Below are positions 17,057 to 28,730 of a stretch of DNA of 44,454 bases, in pieces. The notes beneath the pieces were generated by a model that was not told the origin of the DNA, did no database searches, and saw nothing but the letters and a program-made list of their open reading frames with translations. Both the position numbers and the translations under genes were made by a program. This stretch comes from Variovorax sp. YR752 (GTDB lineage Bacteria > Pseudomonadota > Gammaproteobacteria > Burkholderiales > Burkholderiaceae_C): the NCBI GenBank assembly GCA_945860785.1, contig CAMATD010000010.1, positions 1-44,454 on the forward strand, written 5' to 3'. The number at the start of each line of letters is the position of its first letter. The first letter of the stretch is position 1.

Positions 17057-18190
17057 TCAGGCTGCGGCGAGTTCCTGGTGCGAGGGGTTGGCAGCGGCGC
17101 GCACGCCGAGCCCCTTGTAGTAGTGACCCACGCGCGTTGCGAGGAACTCCTCGAGCGGCGCCTGCTCCTGGCCGACAAAGCCGGACCGGGGCAGCTTGCC
17201 CTGCAGCAGCAGCTCGAACACGCCGACGACACCCGCGGCCGTCGTGAGCTCGATCGCGGTGCGCTCCTTGCCGCGCAGCGTGGAGCCGAACACGCGGCCC
17301 ACGCGCGTCTCCTGCTCGAACCGACCGTCGCGCAGGCCCGAAGCCGAAGCGAACAGGATCACGACGTCTTCGCGGCTGTGAGGCACGGCATGCTCCAGCA
17401 CCTGGCGCAGCAGGTCGCGGCGCTCGATCAGGCGCAGGTCATGCAGCAGGAAGGTCATCGCATCGCGATGGCCCGGATAGCGGATGGTCTTGTAGTCGAG
17501 GTTGCGCACCTTGCCGCGCAGCGTCTCGCACAGGGTGCCCAACCCGCCCGACGTGTTGAAGGCTTCGAAGGCTTCCGCGTCGAGCGTGAAGGTCTCATGA
17601 CCCTCCAGGGCCTGCACCGAAACGACCTGGCCATTCACGATCGCATCGCAGGAATTGCAGTACTCGTTGATGACGCCGTCGATGCTCCAGGTGAAGTTGT
17701 AGCGAAGGCTGTTGGTGGCATTGCGCGTCAGCGCGCCAACCCGAAGGCGCAGGTCGTACAGCTCGTCGAAGTGTCCCGCCAGGTGGCCGCCGAGCATTCC
17801 GATCACGCCGGGCGCGAGGCCGCTTTGCGGCATCAGCACCGACGTGGCCTCCTGGGACAGCTGGCGGATGGTGTTCGTCGCCGCCACGTCTTCCGTGAGA
17901 GCGAAATAGTGCACCCCCAACCGGGCCGCCTGCGTGGCCACGCGCGCTGCCAGGAAGAACGGCAATGCGTTGATGACCACGGTGTGCGCTGCCAGCTCGC
18001 CGGCGAGCGCCGCGTCGTCCTCCACATTCAACGTGACCTGCCGGACCAGCGGATCGTTGCACGGCTTGCCGGGTCGTTGATCGGCCAGCGTCACGGGAAT
18101 GCGGTGGTATTCGGCAATCATGTCGGCCACCGTGCTGCCCACCTTGCCCGCACCCAGAACCAGAACATTCTTCACTTGCAGCTTCGACAT
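17057..18190 (-). CDS. Saccharopine dehydrogenase family oxidoreductase
   Basis: From ATG 18190 (GGAG seven bases upstream; an in-frame ATG at 18211 has no such site) the 377-residue product opens with a nucleotide-binding fold, VKNVLVLGAGKVGSTVADMI. The body matches the saccharopine dehydrogenase/lysine dehydrogenase superfamily (VINALPFFLAARVATQAARL, MPQSGLAPGVIGMLGGHLAG). Members reduce or oxidise imines of lysine-derived or polyamine-derived compounds, and lysine 6-dehydrogenases belong here. It is first in a minus-strand run with the ThDP enzyme and DadA-like gene, so it probably acts on the same amino acid. Lysine or another diamino acid is a reasonable but unproven guess. Confidence 0.85.
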   Translation of the reverse strand: MSKLQVKNVLVLGAGKVGSTVADMIAEYHRIPVTLADQRPGKPCNDPLVRQVTLNVEDDAALAGELAAHTVVINALPFFLAARVATQAARLGVHYFALTEDVAATNTIRQLSQEATSVLMPQSGLAPGVIGMLGGHLAGHFDELYDLRLRVGALTRNATNSLRYNFTWSIDGVINEYCNSCDAIVNGQVVSVQALEGHETFTLDAEAFEAFNTSGGLGTLCETLRGKVRNLDYKTIRYPGHRDAMTFLLHDLRLIERRDLLRQVLEHAVPHSREDVVILFASASGLRDGRFEQETRVGRVFGSTLRGKERTAIELTTAAGVVGVFELLLQGKLPRSGFVGQEQAPLEEFLATRVGHYYKGLGVRAAANPSHQELAAA

Positions 18191-18315
18191 TTCGTTTCTC
18201 CAGAAGGGCAACCGACCCTGTAAAGAAAATGTAAAAGCGGAGGCTGGCAGGTGCCAGAGACCAGATCGTCGAAATCACCGGACGTTTCGCCGTTTCGACG
18301 AGAGGCCGTGACGAT

Positions 18316-19479
18316 TCACTCGCGTTGGATGCTGTCGTTGTTCGCCTTGCGCGGCGTCGCTACCATCCACAGGACTAGCAGCCCCGCCATCGCCAGCGAC
18401 AGCAGCACGCCAAGGTAGGGCAGCACGTCGTGCAGCGGCGCACCCATCTGGTTGAGCCGCAGCGACGCCTGGATGCCCGCCGTGCTCGGTAACACCCAGC
18501 GCAGCGCCTGCAGCGGCGCCGGCAAGGCCTCGACGGGCCAGGAGAAGCCCGAGAGAAAAGCCATCGGCAGGGCGGTGAACAGCAGCACCTGCAAGGCGCG
18601 CTCGCGATCGCGGAACCAGCAGCCCAGCAACAGGCCCAGCGTGCAGATCGCGGGCACATAGAACACGAGCAGCACCAGCGCGCCGAGCGGGTTGCCGCCT
18701 CTTGGATAGTCCTGCAGGAAAAACACCCAGCCGAAGTAGAAGAGGCCGCTCAGGAACCCGAACGTCGAGAGCGCGCCCAGCCGCCCGAGCCACGCCCCCA
18801 TGCCAGCGCGCAGGCGCCCGGCCTCGGCCCAGGTGCCGGCCAGCATCGCCACGCCCATCAGCAGCGTCTGCTGCAGGATCAGCAGCGCCACGGCGGGCAC
18901 CACATAGCTGCCATAGCCCTCCGTCGGATTGAACAGCGCCACGAGCTGGGTGCTGAGCGGGCTGCGGCTGCGCGCGGCCTGAACGGCACTTTGCCCCCCG
19001 GCCTGCAGCTTGCGGATCTCGACACCGGCCGAGACCGTGCCCACCGCCTCCGAGAAGCCATATAGCACCGCCTTGTTCAGCAGCGCATAGGCCCCGTTGC
19101 CTTCGATCGTGACCACCGCCGAGATGCCGCGCAGCACGTTGCGCTTGAGATCGGCCGGCAGCAGCGCATAGCCCTCGATCTCGCCGCGCCAGAGCGCCTG
19201 CTGGGCCTTGTGCACATCGGAGGTGACCAGCCGCACGTCGAGGCGCGGATTGGCCATCGCAAAGCGCGCGATCTGGCGCGACAGCCCGCTGTGGTCCTGG
19301 TCGACCACCGCCACGGGCACGCGCGTCACAGCCTGCGTGCCGTAGGGCCACGGGTAGAAGAAGCCGTAGATGATGGGCGCGAGCAGCATGATCAGCAGCA
19401 CGCCCTTGTCGCGCAGCACGGCGAGCGCGGTGTCGCGCCATGCGGCGCCGAGGTGGGTGCGCGTGCGGTCGTCGGTCAT
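18316..19479 (-). CDS. ABC-2 type transporter permease (second of a pair)
   Basis: The 387-residue protein starts at ATG 19479, overlapping the stop of the preceding permease (TGATG). It has one N-terminal helix (GVLLIMLLAPIIYGFFYPW), a large periplasmic domain (VAVVDQDHSGLSRQIARFAM), and about five C-terminal helices, the ABC2_membrane_3 plan of YbhR/YbhS-like exporters. The motif VDQDHS recurs in the upstream permease, so the two are paralogues and probably form a heterodimer. No ATP-binding subunit is encoded in the operon. A much longer frame through both permease genes on this strand is an artefact. Confidence 0.9.
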   Translation of the reverse strand: MTDDRTRTHLGAAWRDTALAVLRDKGVLLIMLLAPIIYGFFYPWPYGTQAVTRVPVAVVDQDHSGLSRQIARFAMANPRLDVRLVTSDVHKAQQALWRGEIEGYALLPADLKRNVLRGISAVVTIEGNGAYALLNKAVLYGFSEAVGTVSAGVEIRKLQAGGQSAVQAARSRSPLSTQLVALFNPTEGYGSYVVPAVALLILQQTLLMGVAMLAGTWAEAGRLRAGMGAWLGRLGALSTFGFLSGLFYFGWVFFLQDYPRGGNPLGALVLLVFYVPAICTLGLLLGCWFRDRERALQVLLFTALPMAFLSGFSWPVEALPAPLQALRWVLPSTAGIQASLRLNQMGAPLHDVLPYLGVLLSLAMAGLLVLWMVATPRKANNDSIQRE

Positions 19480-20663
19480 CAGCGACCACCCCAGGTGTCG
19501 GGCGCGGCCGCGGCGCGCACCAGCGCGCCGGCCGATGCCGCCAGCAGCAGGGCCGTGCCCAGCACCATCCACAGCGGCGTGGCGGCCGAGTAGGCCAGCG
19601 GCGCGCCCATCTGCAACTGCTCCATCTGCACGCGGATGTAGTGCGTGTAGGGCAGCAGGCTGGCCCATGCATGCGCGAAGAACGGCATCGCGACCAGCGG
19701 AAAACCCACGCCGCCGAATGCGAAGGCGGGCGCCGTGATGAAACCCGTGGCCGAGAGCGCCGTGCGCAACGACCGCGTGAGGCTCGACACGAACGCGCCG
19801 AGCGCGATGGAGAGCGCCAGGAACACCACGAGCGCAAAGAGCGTCCAGCCGAGCGAGCCGACCGGGTGCCAGCCGCGGCCGGCCGTGATCCACAACATGG
19901 CCACGATGGCGACGGCCGAAAGACTCGCGAACGGCATCGCCAGCTTGCCCGCCAATGCGGCCAGCGCCTCGTGCCAGCGCGGCGCGGTGCCGAGCCACTG
20001 CGCGAGGCTGCGGTCGCGCAGCTCGCGGCCCACGGCCCAGGCGCCCGCCGTCATCGCCAGGATGTGCAGCATCGCCGGAATCAGCGCCGCGCCGAGAAAC
20101 TGCTCGTAGTCGGTCGAGGTGTTGAACAGCGCCACCATGCTCGCCTTGATCGGCTCCATGCTCACGCGCGCGGCCTTCATCGATTCGCCGCGCTTGTTGC
20201 GCACCGTGAGCTCGACGCCGCCCGAGACGGTGGCCACGGCGGTGCGCACGTCGCGCTGGATCAGGCTCGAATGCGTGCCGAGCTGCGCGTTGTGCAGCAG
20301 CACGACCTGGCCGACGCGGCCTTGCTTGACGTCGCGGCTGAGGTCGCGCGGCAGCTGCACGGCGGCATCGACCGTGCCACTGGTGAGCGCACGTGCCATG
20401 GCACCCTCGTCGTCGTACTGCTGCACCACGCGCAGGCCAGGCGTGGCATCCAGAAAGCGCACGAGCTGGCGCGAGAGGGTCGAGTGGTCTTGGTCGAGCA
20501 CGCCGATCGGCAACCGCTCGGGCAGGCCGGCCGAGAAGATCCACCAGATCAGGAACACCGCGAGCAGCGGCACCCACGAGACCATGGCCAGGTCCCAGGG
20601 GCGGCTGCGCAGCAGCGCGAACTCGCGCCGTGCGCTGGCTGCGGAAAAGCCTCGGAGGCTCAT
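19479..20663 (-). CDS. ABC-2 type transporter permease (first of a pair)
   Basis: The 394-residue product has the same architecture as its downstream neighbour: an N-terminal helix (LAMVSWVPLLAVFLIWWIFS), a periplasmic domain beginning PIGVLDQDHSTLSRQLVRFL, and a C-terminal helix bundle. It lies 10 bp after the membrane-fusion gene and overlaps the next permease gene by one base at TGATG. Together with the HlyD- and TolC-type genes it would make a tripartite exporter of YbhGFSR type, but the ATPase must come from elsewhere. The cargo is unknown. Confidence 0.9.
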   Translation of the reverse strand: MSLRGFSAASARREFALLRSRPWDLAMVSWVPLLAVFLIWWIFSAGLPERLPIGVLDQDHSTLSRQLVRFLDATPGLRVVQQYDDEGAMARALTSGTVDAAVQLPRDLSRDVKQGRVGQVVLLHNAQLGTHSSLIQRDVRTAVATVSGGVELTVRNKRGESMKAARVSMEPIKASMVALFNTSTDYEQFLGAALIPAMLHILAMTAGAWAVGRELRDRSLAQWLGTAPRWHEALAALAGKLAMPFASLSAVAIVAMLWITAGRGWHPVGSLGWTLFALVVFLALSIALGAFVSSLTRSLRTALSATGFITAPAFAFGGVGFPLVAMPFFAHAWASLLPYTHYIRVQMEQLQMGAPLAYSAATPLWMVLGTALLLAASAGALVRAAAAPDTWGGR

Positions 20664-20673
20664 GGCCGGATCG

Positions 20674-21679
20674 TCAGTCGACCAGCACGCTCATGCCGGG
20701 CCGCGCGCCGTCGATGGGCTTGAGCGGCCGTGCGCGGACCTCGAAGGTGCGCACATTGAAACCATTGCCGCCGCGCGTCGCACGCCAGGTGGCGAAGTCG
20801 GGCAGGGCGGCGCTGTAGTAGACCTTGAAGCGGGCCACGCGGCGTGCGTCGGACTTGTCCCTGTCGCTCGCCAGCGCGGGCAGGCGGGCATCGAATTCGC
20901 TGCCGACAGCGAAGCGGGCGAGCCGGTCTTCGCGCACGTTGAGCACCACCCACTGGTCGTTCAGGTCGACCACGGTGACCACCGCCACGTCCTGCGGCGA
21001 CAGCTCGCCGACCTTGGCGAGCACCTTGGCCACTTCGCCGCCCACGGGGCTGCGCAGCTCGGTCTCGGCCTTGGCCGCCTCGGCTTCGGCCACCACGCCA
21101 GCGACCTGGCGCGCTTGCGCGCTGGCAGCGGCCTTGTCCTCGGGGCGGGCGCTGGTGCGCGCCATGTCGTACTGCAGCCTTTGCTGCAATGGCGGCGTCG
21201 CGCGAGGCCTTCCAGTTGGCTTCCGCTTCATCGCGCTTCTGGTCGGCGACCAGGCCGTCGCGCGCCAGTCCGTCGACGCGGCGGAAAGAGGTCTGCGTGA
21301 GCTGGGCCGCCGTTTCGGCGCGCTGCCATTGCATGCGCGCCATCTCGACTTCCTGCGGGCGGGCGCCGTTCTGCGCCTTGTCGGATACGGCCTGCGCGGC
21401 CTGTTCGGCAGCGGTGGCCTGTGCCAGCTTGGCCCGGACCTCGGGGCTGTCCATGCGGACCAGCAGGGCACCGGCCTGGATGCGATCGCCTTCCTTCACC
21501 GCCACTTCGGCGATGCGCGCGGTGACCTTGCCGGCGACATCGGTCTCGCGGGCTTCCATCTGGCCCTGGAACACCTCGGGCGCAGGCTGCGAGGCCCGCC
21601 AGAAGCCCCAGACGAGCAGCGCCAGCACGAGCAGGGCGGCGGTGATGGCGATCAGTTTTCGGGTCTTGGCACTCATCAT
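20674..21679 (-). pseudogene. HlyD family membrane-fusion protein, one apparent frameshift
   Basis: The start at ATG 21679 overlaps the TolC-type stop (TGATG). The N-terminal anchor LIAITAALLVLALLVWGFW is followed by the lipoyl half (VAGKVTARIAEVAVKEGDRI) and an alpha-hairpin. Near 21178-21183 an extra base, probably the second G in AAAGGCTGCAG, shifts the frame. The sequence resumes as QYDMARTSARPEDKAAASAQ, the second lipoyl half (LRSPVGGEVAKVLAKVGELS) and a beta-barrel to TGA at 20674. Repaired length is 334 residues, normal for the family. The protein links inner-membrane permeases to the outer-membrane factor. As written it would lose its second half. Confidence 0.8.
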
Positions 21680-23086
21680 CAATTCACCTTCACGTCGGCG
21701 CGTGCGATGTACTCGGAAAACTTGTCGGAGAGGCCGGCGCTTTCGAGCAGTTGCGCGAGCGCCTGCACATAGTCGTTGGCGGCTTGCGCGCGTTCGGTCA
21801 GCACCTTGGCCCGGTTGGTTTCGGCGTCGATCAGGTCGAGCGTGGTGCTCGTGCCTTCGCGCAGGCCGGCCACGCGCAGCTTCACCACCTCTTGCGACAG
21901 CTCGACCGAAACCTTCATGTCGAGGTACTGCCGGCGCGCGTTTTCGAGCGCGCGCCAGTTGCGCTCGACCAAGAGCGAGATGTCGCTGCGCGCCTGTGCG
22001 TCGGTGCGTCGGTGCGTTCGGCCTGCTCGACCTGCTTCAGCGAAGAGGCCGAGAGTGCGTTGCGATCGACCGAGTCATAAAGCGTCCAGCGCACGCCCAG
22101 GCCCGCCACCCAGTCGGCATTGCCGCTCTTGAGTTGCCGCGTGCCGAAGGCGATGACCTGCGGGCGGCGCAATGCCTCTTCGCCTTCGTGCAATTGCTCG
22201 GCCTGCGACTTCTTGGCCGCGACCTTGCCGAGGCCTGGGTGGCGCGTAAGCGCCGAATCGATGAAGTAGCCGAGCGGCTCGATCGGCGTGCTGATCAGGA
22301 AGAGCGGCGTCTCCGGCGTCACGGTGCCGTCCGCGCGCACCGTGCGCGCGAGTGCGACGGCGGCCAGCGCTGCGTCGTCTTCGGCCTTGCGTGCGTTGCG
22401 CCGGGCTTCTTCATAGGCGGCGCTGGCCTGCAGCCGCTCGACGCGCGAGATCACGCCGGCCGCCAGCATCTTCTGCGCCGCCGCATCGTGCTGTGCGATC
22501 GTGCGTTCGGCCTGGGCGCGCAGCATCGCCGCGCGTTGCGCGAGCTGGGCGCCGAAGTAGCGCTGTACCAGCAGCGTGTCGACCTCGTGCCCGGCCTGTT
22601 CGGCGTCGGCTTCCGCCTCGCGCGTCTGGGCCGAGACAAAGCCGCGCACTGCGTCGGTCGCACCGCCGAGATCGAGGTGTTGGTGCCGGTGTCGTGGCGA
22701 TTGAGCGTGTAGCTGTTGGGCAGTTGCGGAATCGGCACGCGGGAGATGAACCCCTGGATCGACGGCGGCAGCGACTGGCTGATCTGCCCGAGCTTCTGGT
22801 TGAGCGGATCGAGGTCGAGGTTCAGGTTGGCGTTGTATGCATAGGCCAGCCCCGACACGCTGACCGTCGGGCCGCCCAGTCCCTTGAGGCCCTCGCTCTG
22901 CAGTTCCTTCGACTCGACGGCCGCGCGCGCGGCGGCGAGCTTGTCGGAGCGATCGCCCATGCGGGCACGGGCTGCGTCGAAACTCAAGGGCAGCGCGTCG
23001 GGGCGGGCCTGCGCGAAGGCGGCTGTTGCCACCAGGGCCGGCAGCAACAGCAGGGAACGGAAGAGGGCGCGGCGAGGGCTTGTCAT
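21679..23086 (-). pseudogene. TolC family outer membrane factor, two apparent frameshifts
   Basis: ATG 23086 begins a signal peptide (RALFRSLLLLPALVATAAFA, then Q). Three frames together give about 465 residues of TolC-type helical barrel. The first break, near 22658-22664, looks like two extra bases between ISAV and TDAVRGFVSAQTRE. The second is an exact 8-bp tandem duplication, TGCGTCGG at 21997-22004 and 22005-22012 on the + strand. Removing one copy restores AERTDAQARSDISLLVERNW. The C-terminus (LREGTSTTLDLIDAETNRAK) is the classic end of the family. The protein would form the outer-membrane channel for the adjacent HlyD and ABC-2 permeases. Confidence 0.8.
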
Positions 23087-23112
23087 AGGTTCATCAGACG
23101 GCCTTGCATAAC

Positions 23113-25014
23113 TCAGACCTGGATCGTCGGCCGGTAGTCCGGCAGCACGACCTCCTTCCACTTTCCGAAGATCGCCATCAGGCCCACGGCCACCGCGCCC
23201 GACAGAAGCACCACGCCGCAGGCGTATGTCCACCCGTCGTCGCAGGCGCCGAACATCACGGCGCGGAAGGCCTGCACCACCCAGCTGAACGGCAGCCAGC
23301 TGTGCACGGTGCGAAAGAAGTCGGCCGAGAGTTCCACGGGCAGCACGCCGCCACCGGCCGACAGCTGCAGCGTGAGCAGCAGCACGGTCAGGATGCGGCC
23401 GAAGTCGCCGAACACGTGCAGGATTGCGAACAGCACCACGAGAAAGACCAGCGAGGCGAGCACCATCGTGAACGCCAGCGCCCCCACTCGCGGCGCCTGC
23501 ACCTGCAGCACACCGAGCAGCGTGGCCAGCACCAGCGCCACCTGCAGCAGCACGATGAGCGCCGGCATGGTGATCTTGCCGAGCGTCTTCGCGAGCTTCG
23601 GGTAGTGGTGATGGTCCTCGAGCACGATGCGGATGTTGAACAGGTAGCCGGCCATCACGGCGCCGATCCAGAGCGCGACCGACACCATGTTGGACACGAA
23701 GGCGCTGCCGTTGTTGGCGACGGGTGCCACCACTTCCATCCTGGGTTTGACCGAATCGGCCAAGCCCGAGGCGCTGCCCTGGATGCGGGTGATGGAGGCG
23801 GGCAGGGCCGCTTCGATGGTGCGCACGCCGGTCAGCAGCCGCTGTGCGCCTTGGGCCAGCTGTGTGCCGCCCTGCACGAACTCGTCGAGCTTCCTGTCTT
23901 CGGGCAGCTTGCCGGCCATGGTGCGAATGCCCGTGGACAGCGCACCCATGCCGTCCGTGAGCTTGCCGACGCCGCCTTCGAGCGCCGAAGCGCCGGCGGT
24001 GAGCTTCTGATTGCCGTCCTGCGCCTTGACCATGGCGGCCTGCGCCTGCCCGAGGCCGCCGTGCAGCTTGTCCGCCCCGACGGCAAGCTCGCCGGCGCCC
24101 TTGGCGATGCGCTCGCCCACGAAGGGGATGTCGGCCGACTCCTTCTGCAAGCGGCGCGCGCCGTCGCCCAACTGGCCGGCACCGTCGGTGAGCTGATCGA
24201 AACCGTCGTTGATCTGCACCAGCCCGCTGCCGAGTTCGTGCTGGCCTGCGGTGAGTTGTTGCGCCCCGGTCTTGAGCGCGCGAAGGTCCGTGTCGGCCGG
24301 CAATTTCGACTGGATGGTGCGGATGCCGCCGTTGACCTGCTTGAACCCGCCGCCCAGCTGCTGCGCGGCGGCGCTGTACTGGATGGCGCCGTTGGCCAGC
24401 GTCTCGCTGCCGTCGCGCAGTTCCAGCAGGGCCTGCTTGAGCCGGTCGAGCCGCTGCTGCGAGCCGGCCGCCGCATTCAGCACCAGCCCCCAGCGCTGCT
24501 CGTTGAGCATCTCGTTGACCTGGTGCCCGAGTTCGCCCGCAAAGCGCCGGGCCAGGCCGGCCGAGCTGTAGTTGTTGCCTTCCGAGGTGTAGACCACCAG
24601 CTGCCCGGCGCCGCGCTGCATGCCCGGCACGGCGTTGGCGCTGAAGTCCGCCGGAATCAGCAGCGCGAAGGCCAGCGTGCCGCGCCGCACTTCGGCGCGC
24701 GCCGCTTCGGCGTCGGTCATCATGCGGAAGCCGAAGGCGCGCTTTTCGAGCAGGGTGCGTGTCAGCTCGTCGCCGACGTTGACCGTGCGCGACATGTAGG
24801 TCACGCCGCGGTCTGCGTTCACGATGGCCGCCGGCAGATCGGCCGTGTGGCCGGCCGGGTCCCAGACGCTCGTGAGGTAGATCAGCGCGTAGATCGCCGG
24901 CACCACGCCGACCGCCGCCACCGCCAGCAGGATGCGCGGAAAGCGCCGCACGATCGCCAGCTCGGCCCGCGCGATGGCCAGGGTGCCGGCGATCAGTGCG
25001 CGGAGGTATCGCAT
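23113..25014 (-). CDS. YhgE/Pip domain-containing ABC-2-like membrane protein
   Basis: This intact 633-residue protein has one N-terminal helix (about residues 27-48, LLAVAAVGVVPAIYALIYL), a periplasmic YhgE/Pip N-terminal domain (LPAAIVNADRGVTYMSRTVN), and a long region of short repeats such as LxxGxxQLxxG (about 200-420). At least five C-terminal helices follow. Homologues include phage-infection protein Pip of Gram-positives and YhgE; the ABC-2 fold implies export, but substrate and energy source are not known. It sits 26 bp upstream of the TolC-type gene and is the third ABC-2-fold protein of the operon. Confidence 0.88.
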   Translation of the reverse strand: MRYLRALIAGTLAIARAELAIVRRFPRILLAVAAVGVVPAIYALIYLTSVWDPAGHTADLPAAIVNADRGVTYMSRTVNVGDELTRTLLEKRAFGFRMMTDAEAARAEVRRGTLAFALLIPADFSANAVPGMQRGAGQLVVYTSEGNNYSSAGLARRFAGELGHQVNEMLNEQRWGLVLNAAAGSQQRLDRLKQALLELRDGSETLANGAIQYSAAAQQLGGGFKQVNGGIRTIQSKLPADTDLRALKTGAQQLTAGQHELGSGLVQINDGFDQLTDGAGQLGDGARRLQKESADIPFVGERIAKGAGELAVGADKLHGGLGQAQAAMVKAQDGNQKLTAGASALEGGVGKLTDGMGALSTGIRTMAGKLPEDRKLDEFVQGGTQLAQGAQRLLTGVRTIEAALPASITRIQGSASGLADSVKPRMEVVAPVANNGSAFVSNMVSVALWIGAVMAGYLFNIRIVLEDHHHYPKLAKTLGKITMPALIVLLQVALVLATLLGVLQVQAPRVGALAFTMVLASLVFLVVLFAILHVFGDFGRILTVLLLTLQLSAGGGVLPVELSADFFRTVHSWLPFSWVVQAFRAVMFGACDDGWTYACGVVLLSGAVAVGLMAIFGKWKEVVLPDYRPTIQV

Positions 25015-25063
25015 GGGGCTAGGGGGTCTTCAGCGCCATGGCGATGGGTCGCGCAGGGAGTCT

Positions 25064-25432
25064 TCAGGCCGGCTTTCTTTGCGCCGGGTCGTAGAAGAAC
25101 TGCTCTTCGGCAATGCGCTCGCCCTCCCAGCGCTGCCAGGCAATCTCTTCCATGCGCATCTTGCTGCCGCCCTTGAAGGTGAAGTCGAAGATCCAGTGGA
25201 TCGCCACGTGGTCTCCGTTCACGAGCACCGGCCGCACGCAGGTGGAGACCACCGATTCGGTGCGGTCGAGCACGGCGGTTTCCTGCGCGACCAGCGTGCT
25301 GCGGCCCCGCCGCGGCTCGGCCTGGTTCTCGCGCATGGTGGCATCTTCGGTGTAGTAGTCCTCGATGGCTTTGGCATGCGCGCCGCCCTCGACGGCGGCG
25401 ATGAAGGCTTCGAGTCGGGCGGGTGTGGGCAT
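25064..25432 (-). CDS. Nuclear transport factor 2 (SnoaL-like) family protein
   Basis: The 122-residue protein has the small cone-shaped NTF2-like fold pattern: a helical N-terminus (LEAFIAAVEGGAHAKAIEDY), YTEDATMRENQ, and beta strands ending in QRWEGERIAEEQFFYDP. The family includes isomerases, polyketide cyclases and non-enzymatic ligand binders, so no reaction can be assigned. The start lies one base after the pyrophosphatase stop, and the gene precedes the Pip gene by 49 bp. It may link the pyrophosphatase and exporter transcripts. Confidence 0.85.
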   Translation of the reverse strand: MPTPARLEAFIAAVEGGAHAKAIEDYYTEDATMRENQAEPRRGRSTLVAQETAVLDRTESVVSTCVRPVLVNGDHVAIHWIFDFTFKGGSKMRMEEIAWQRWEGERIAEEQFFYDPAQRKPA

Positions 25433-25433
25433 T

Positions 25434-27947
<2,514 letters not shown>

Positions 27948-28201
27948 GCTTAGCTTCTCCATTCGTTCGTTGTGACTTGTGGAGACGGACAGCATGGATC
28001 CTGCGCGCAACGCGTACGGGACCCAGGTTTTCCGTCGCGTTGCTTCCTCGAAGCTCGCTGCACCGAGGTGCGGAGCCGATTGGCCAACGGTTGCAATTTA
28101 CAGGCAAAAACGCGGGCGTGTGCGACCGGGCGGTGACACGGAAAGTAAACTCAGGGCTTGTCCCCGTCTCCCCAATACTTTTCAACTACTCGAAAAACGT
28201 C
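27948..28201. promoter_or_regulatory. Divergent promoter region between the two pyrophosphatase genes
   Basis: This 254-bp gap separates two genes for PPi hydrolysis that point away from each other, so both promoters should lie here. The ppa side is the more AT-rich (CAATACTTTTCAACTACTCG at 28172-28191), with no strong ribosome-binding site before ATG 28202. I could not find a convincing palindrome or riboswitch. Confidence 0.4.
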
Positions 28202-28729
28202 ATGTCCTTCGACAAAGTCTCCCCCGGCAAGAACGTTCCCGACGCCTTCAATGTCGTGATCGAAATCCCGATGAACGCTGACCCGATCAAGTACGAAGTC
28301 GACAAGGAATCGGGCGCGATCTTCGTGGACCGCTTCATGACGACCGCGATGTACTACCCGGCCAACTACGGCTACGTGCCGCAGACCCTCTCCGGCGACG
28401 GCGACCCGGTCGACGTGCTGGTGATCGCGCCGTACCCGCTGCTGCCCGGCGTGGTCGTGCCCTGCCGTCCCCTGGGCATCCTGCTGATGGAAGACGAAGC
28501 CGGCGTCGACGGCAAGGTGCTGGCCGTGCCCACCGACAAGGTGCTGCCGATCTACAGCCACTGGAAGTCGGTCGACGACGTGAACCCGATGCGCCTGAAG
28601 GCCATCAGCCACTTCTTCGAGCACTACAAGGACCTGGAAGAAGGCAAGTGGGTCAAGGTGCTGGGCTGGGAAGGCATCGACGCAGCCAAGAAGGAAGTCG
28701 TCGACGGCATCGCTGCCTACAAGAAGTAA
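28202..28729 (+). CDS. ppa: Inorganic pyrophosphatase (family I, soluble)
   Basis: The 175-residue protein matches bacterial family I pyrophosphatase in length and carries the signature DGDPVDVLV, with the metal-binding aspartates, in [20 protein letters not shown]. Other conserved parts are [15 protein letters not shown] and [10 protein letters not shown]. It hydrolyses cytoplasmic pyrophosphate to phosphate, pulling biosynthetic reactions forward. Its position head-to-head with the pump-type pyrophosphatase raises the question of how the cell divides PPi between heat and proton gradient. The stop is one base from the convergent gene's stop. Confidence 0.96.
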   Translation: MSFDKVSPGKNVPDAFNVVIEIPMNADPIKYEVDKESGAIFVDRFMTTAMYYPANYGYVPQTLSGDGDPVDVLVIAPYPLLPGVVVPCRPLGILLMEDEAGVDGKVLAVPTDKVLPIYSHWKSVDDVNPMRLKAISHFFEHYKDLEEGKWVKVLGWEGIDAAKKEVVDGIAAYKK

Positions 28730-28730
28730 A

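Noticed and set aside
18316..20577. A 753-codon minus-strand frame joining the two permease genes
   Set aside because: Its N-terminal half is the wrong frame of the first permease; the TGATG overlap at 19479 separates two normal genes.
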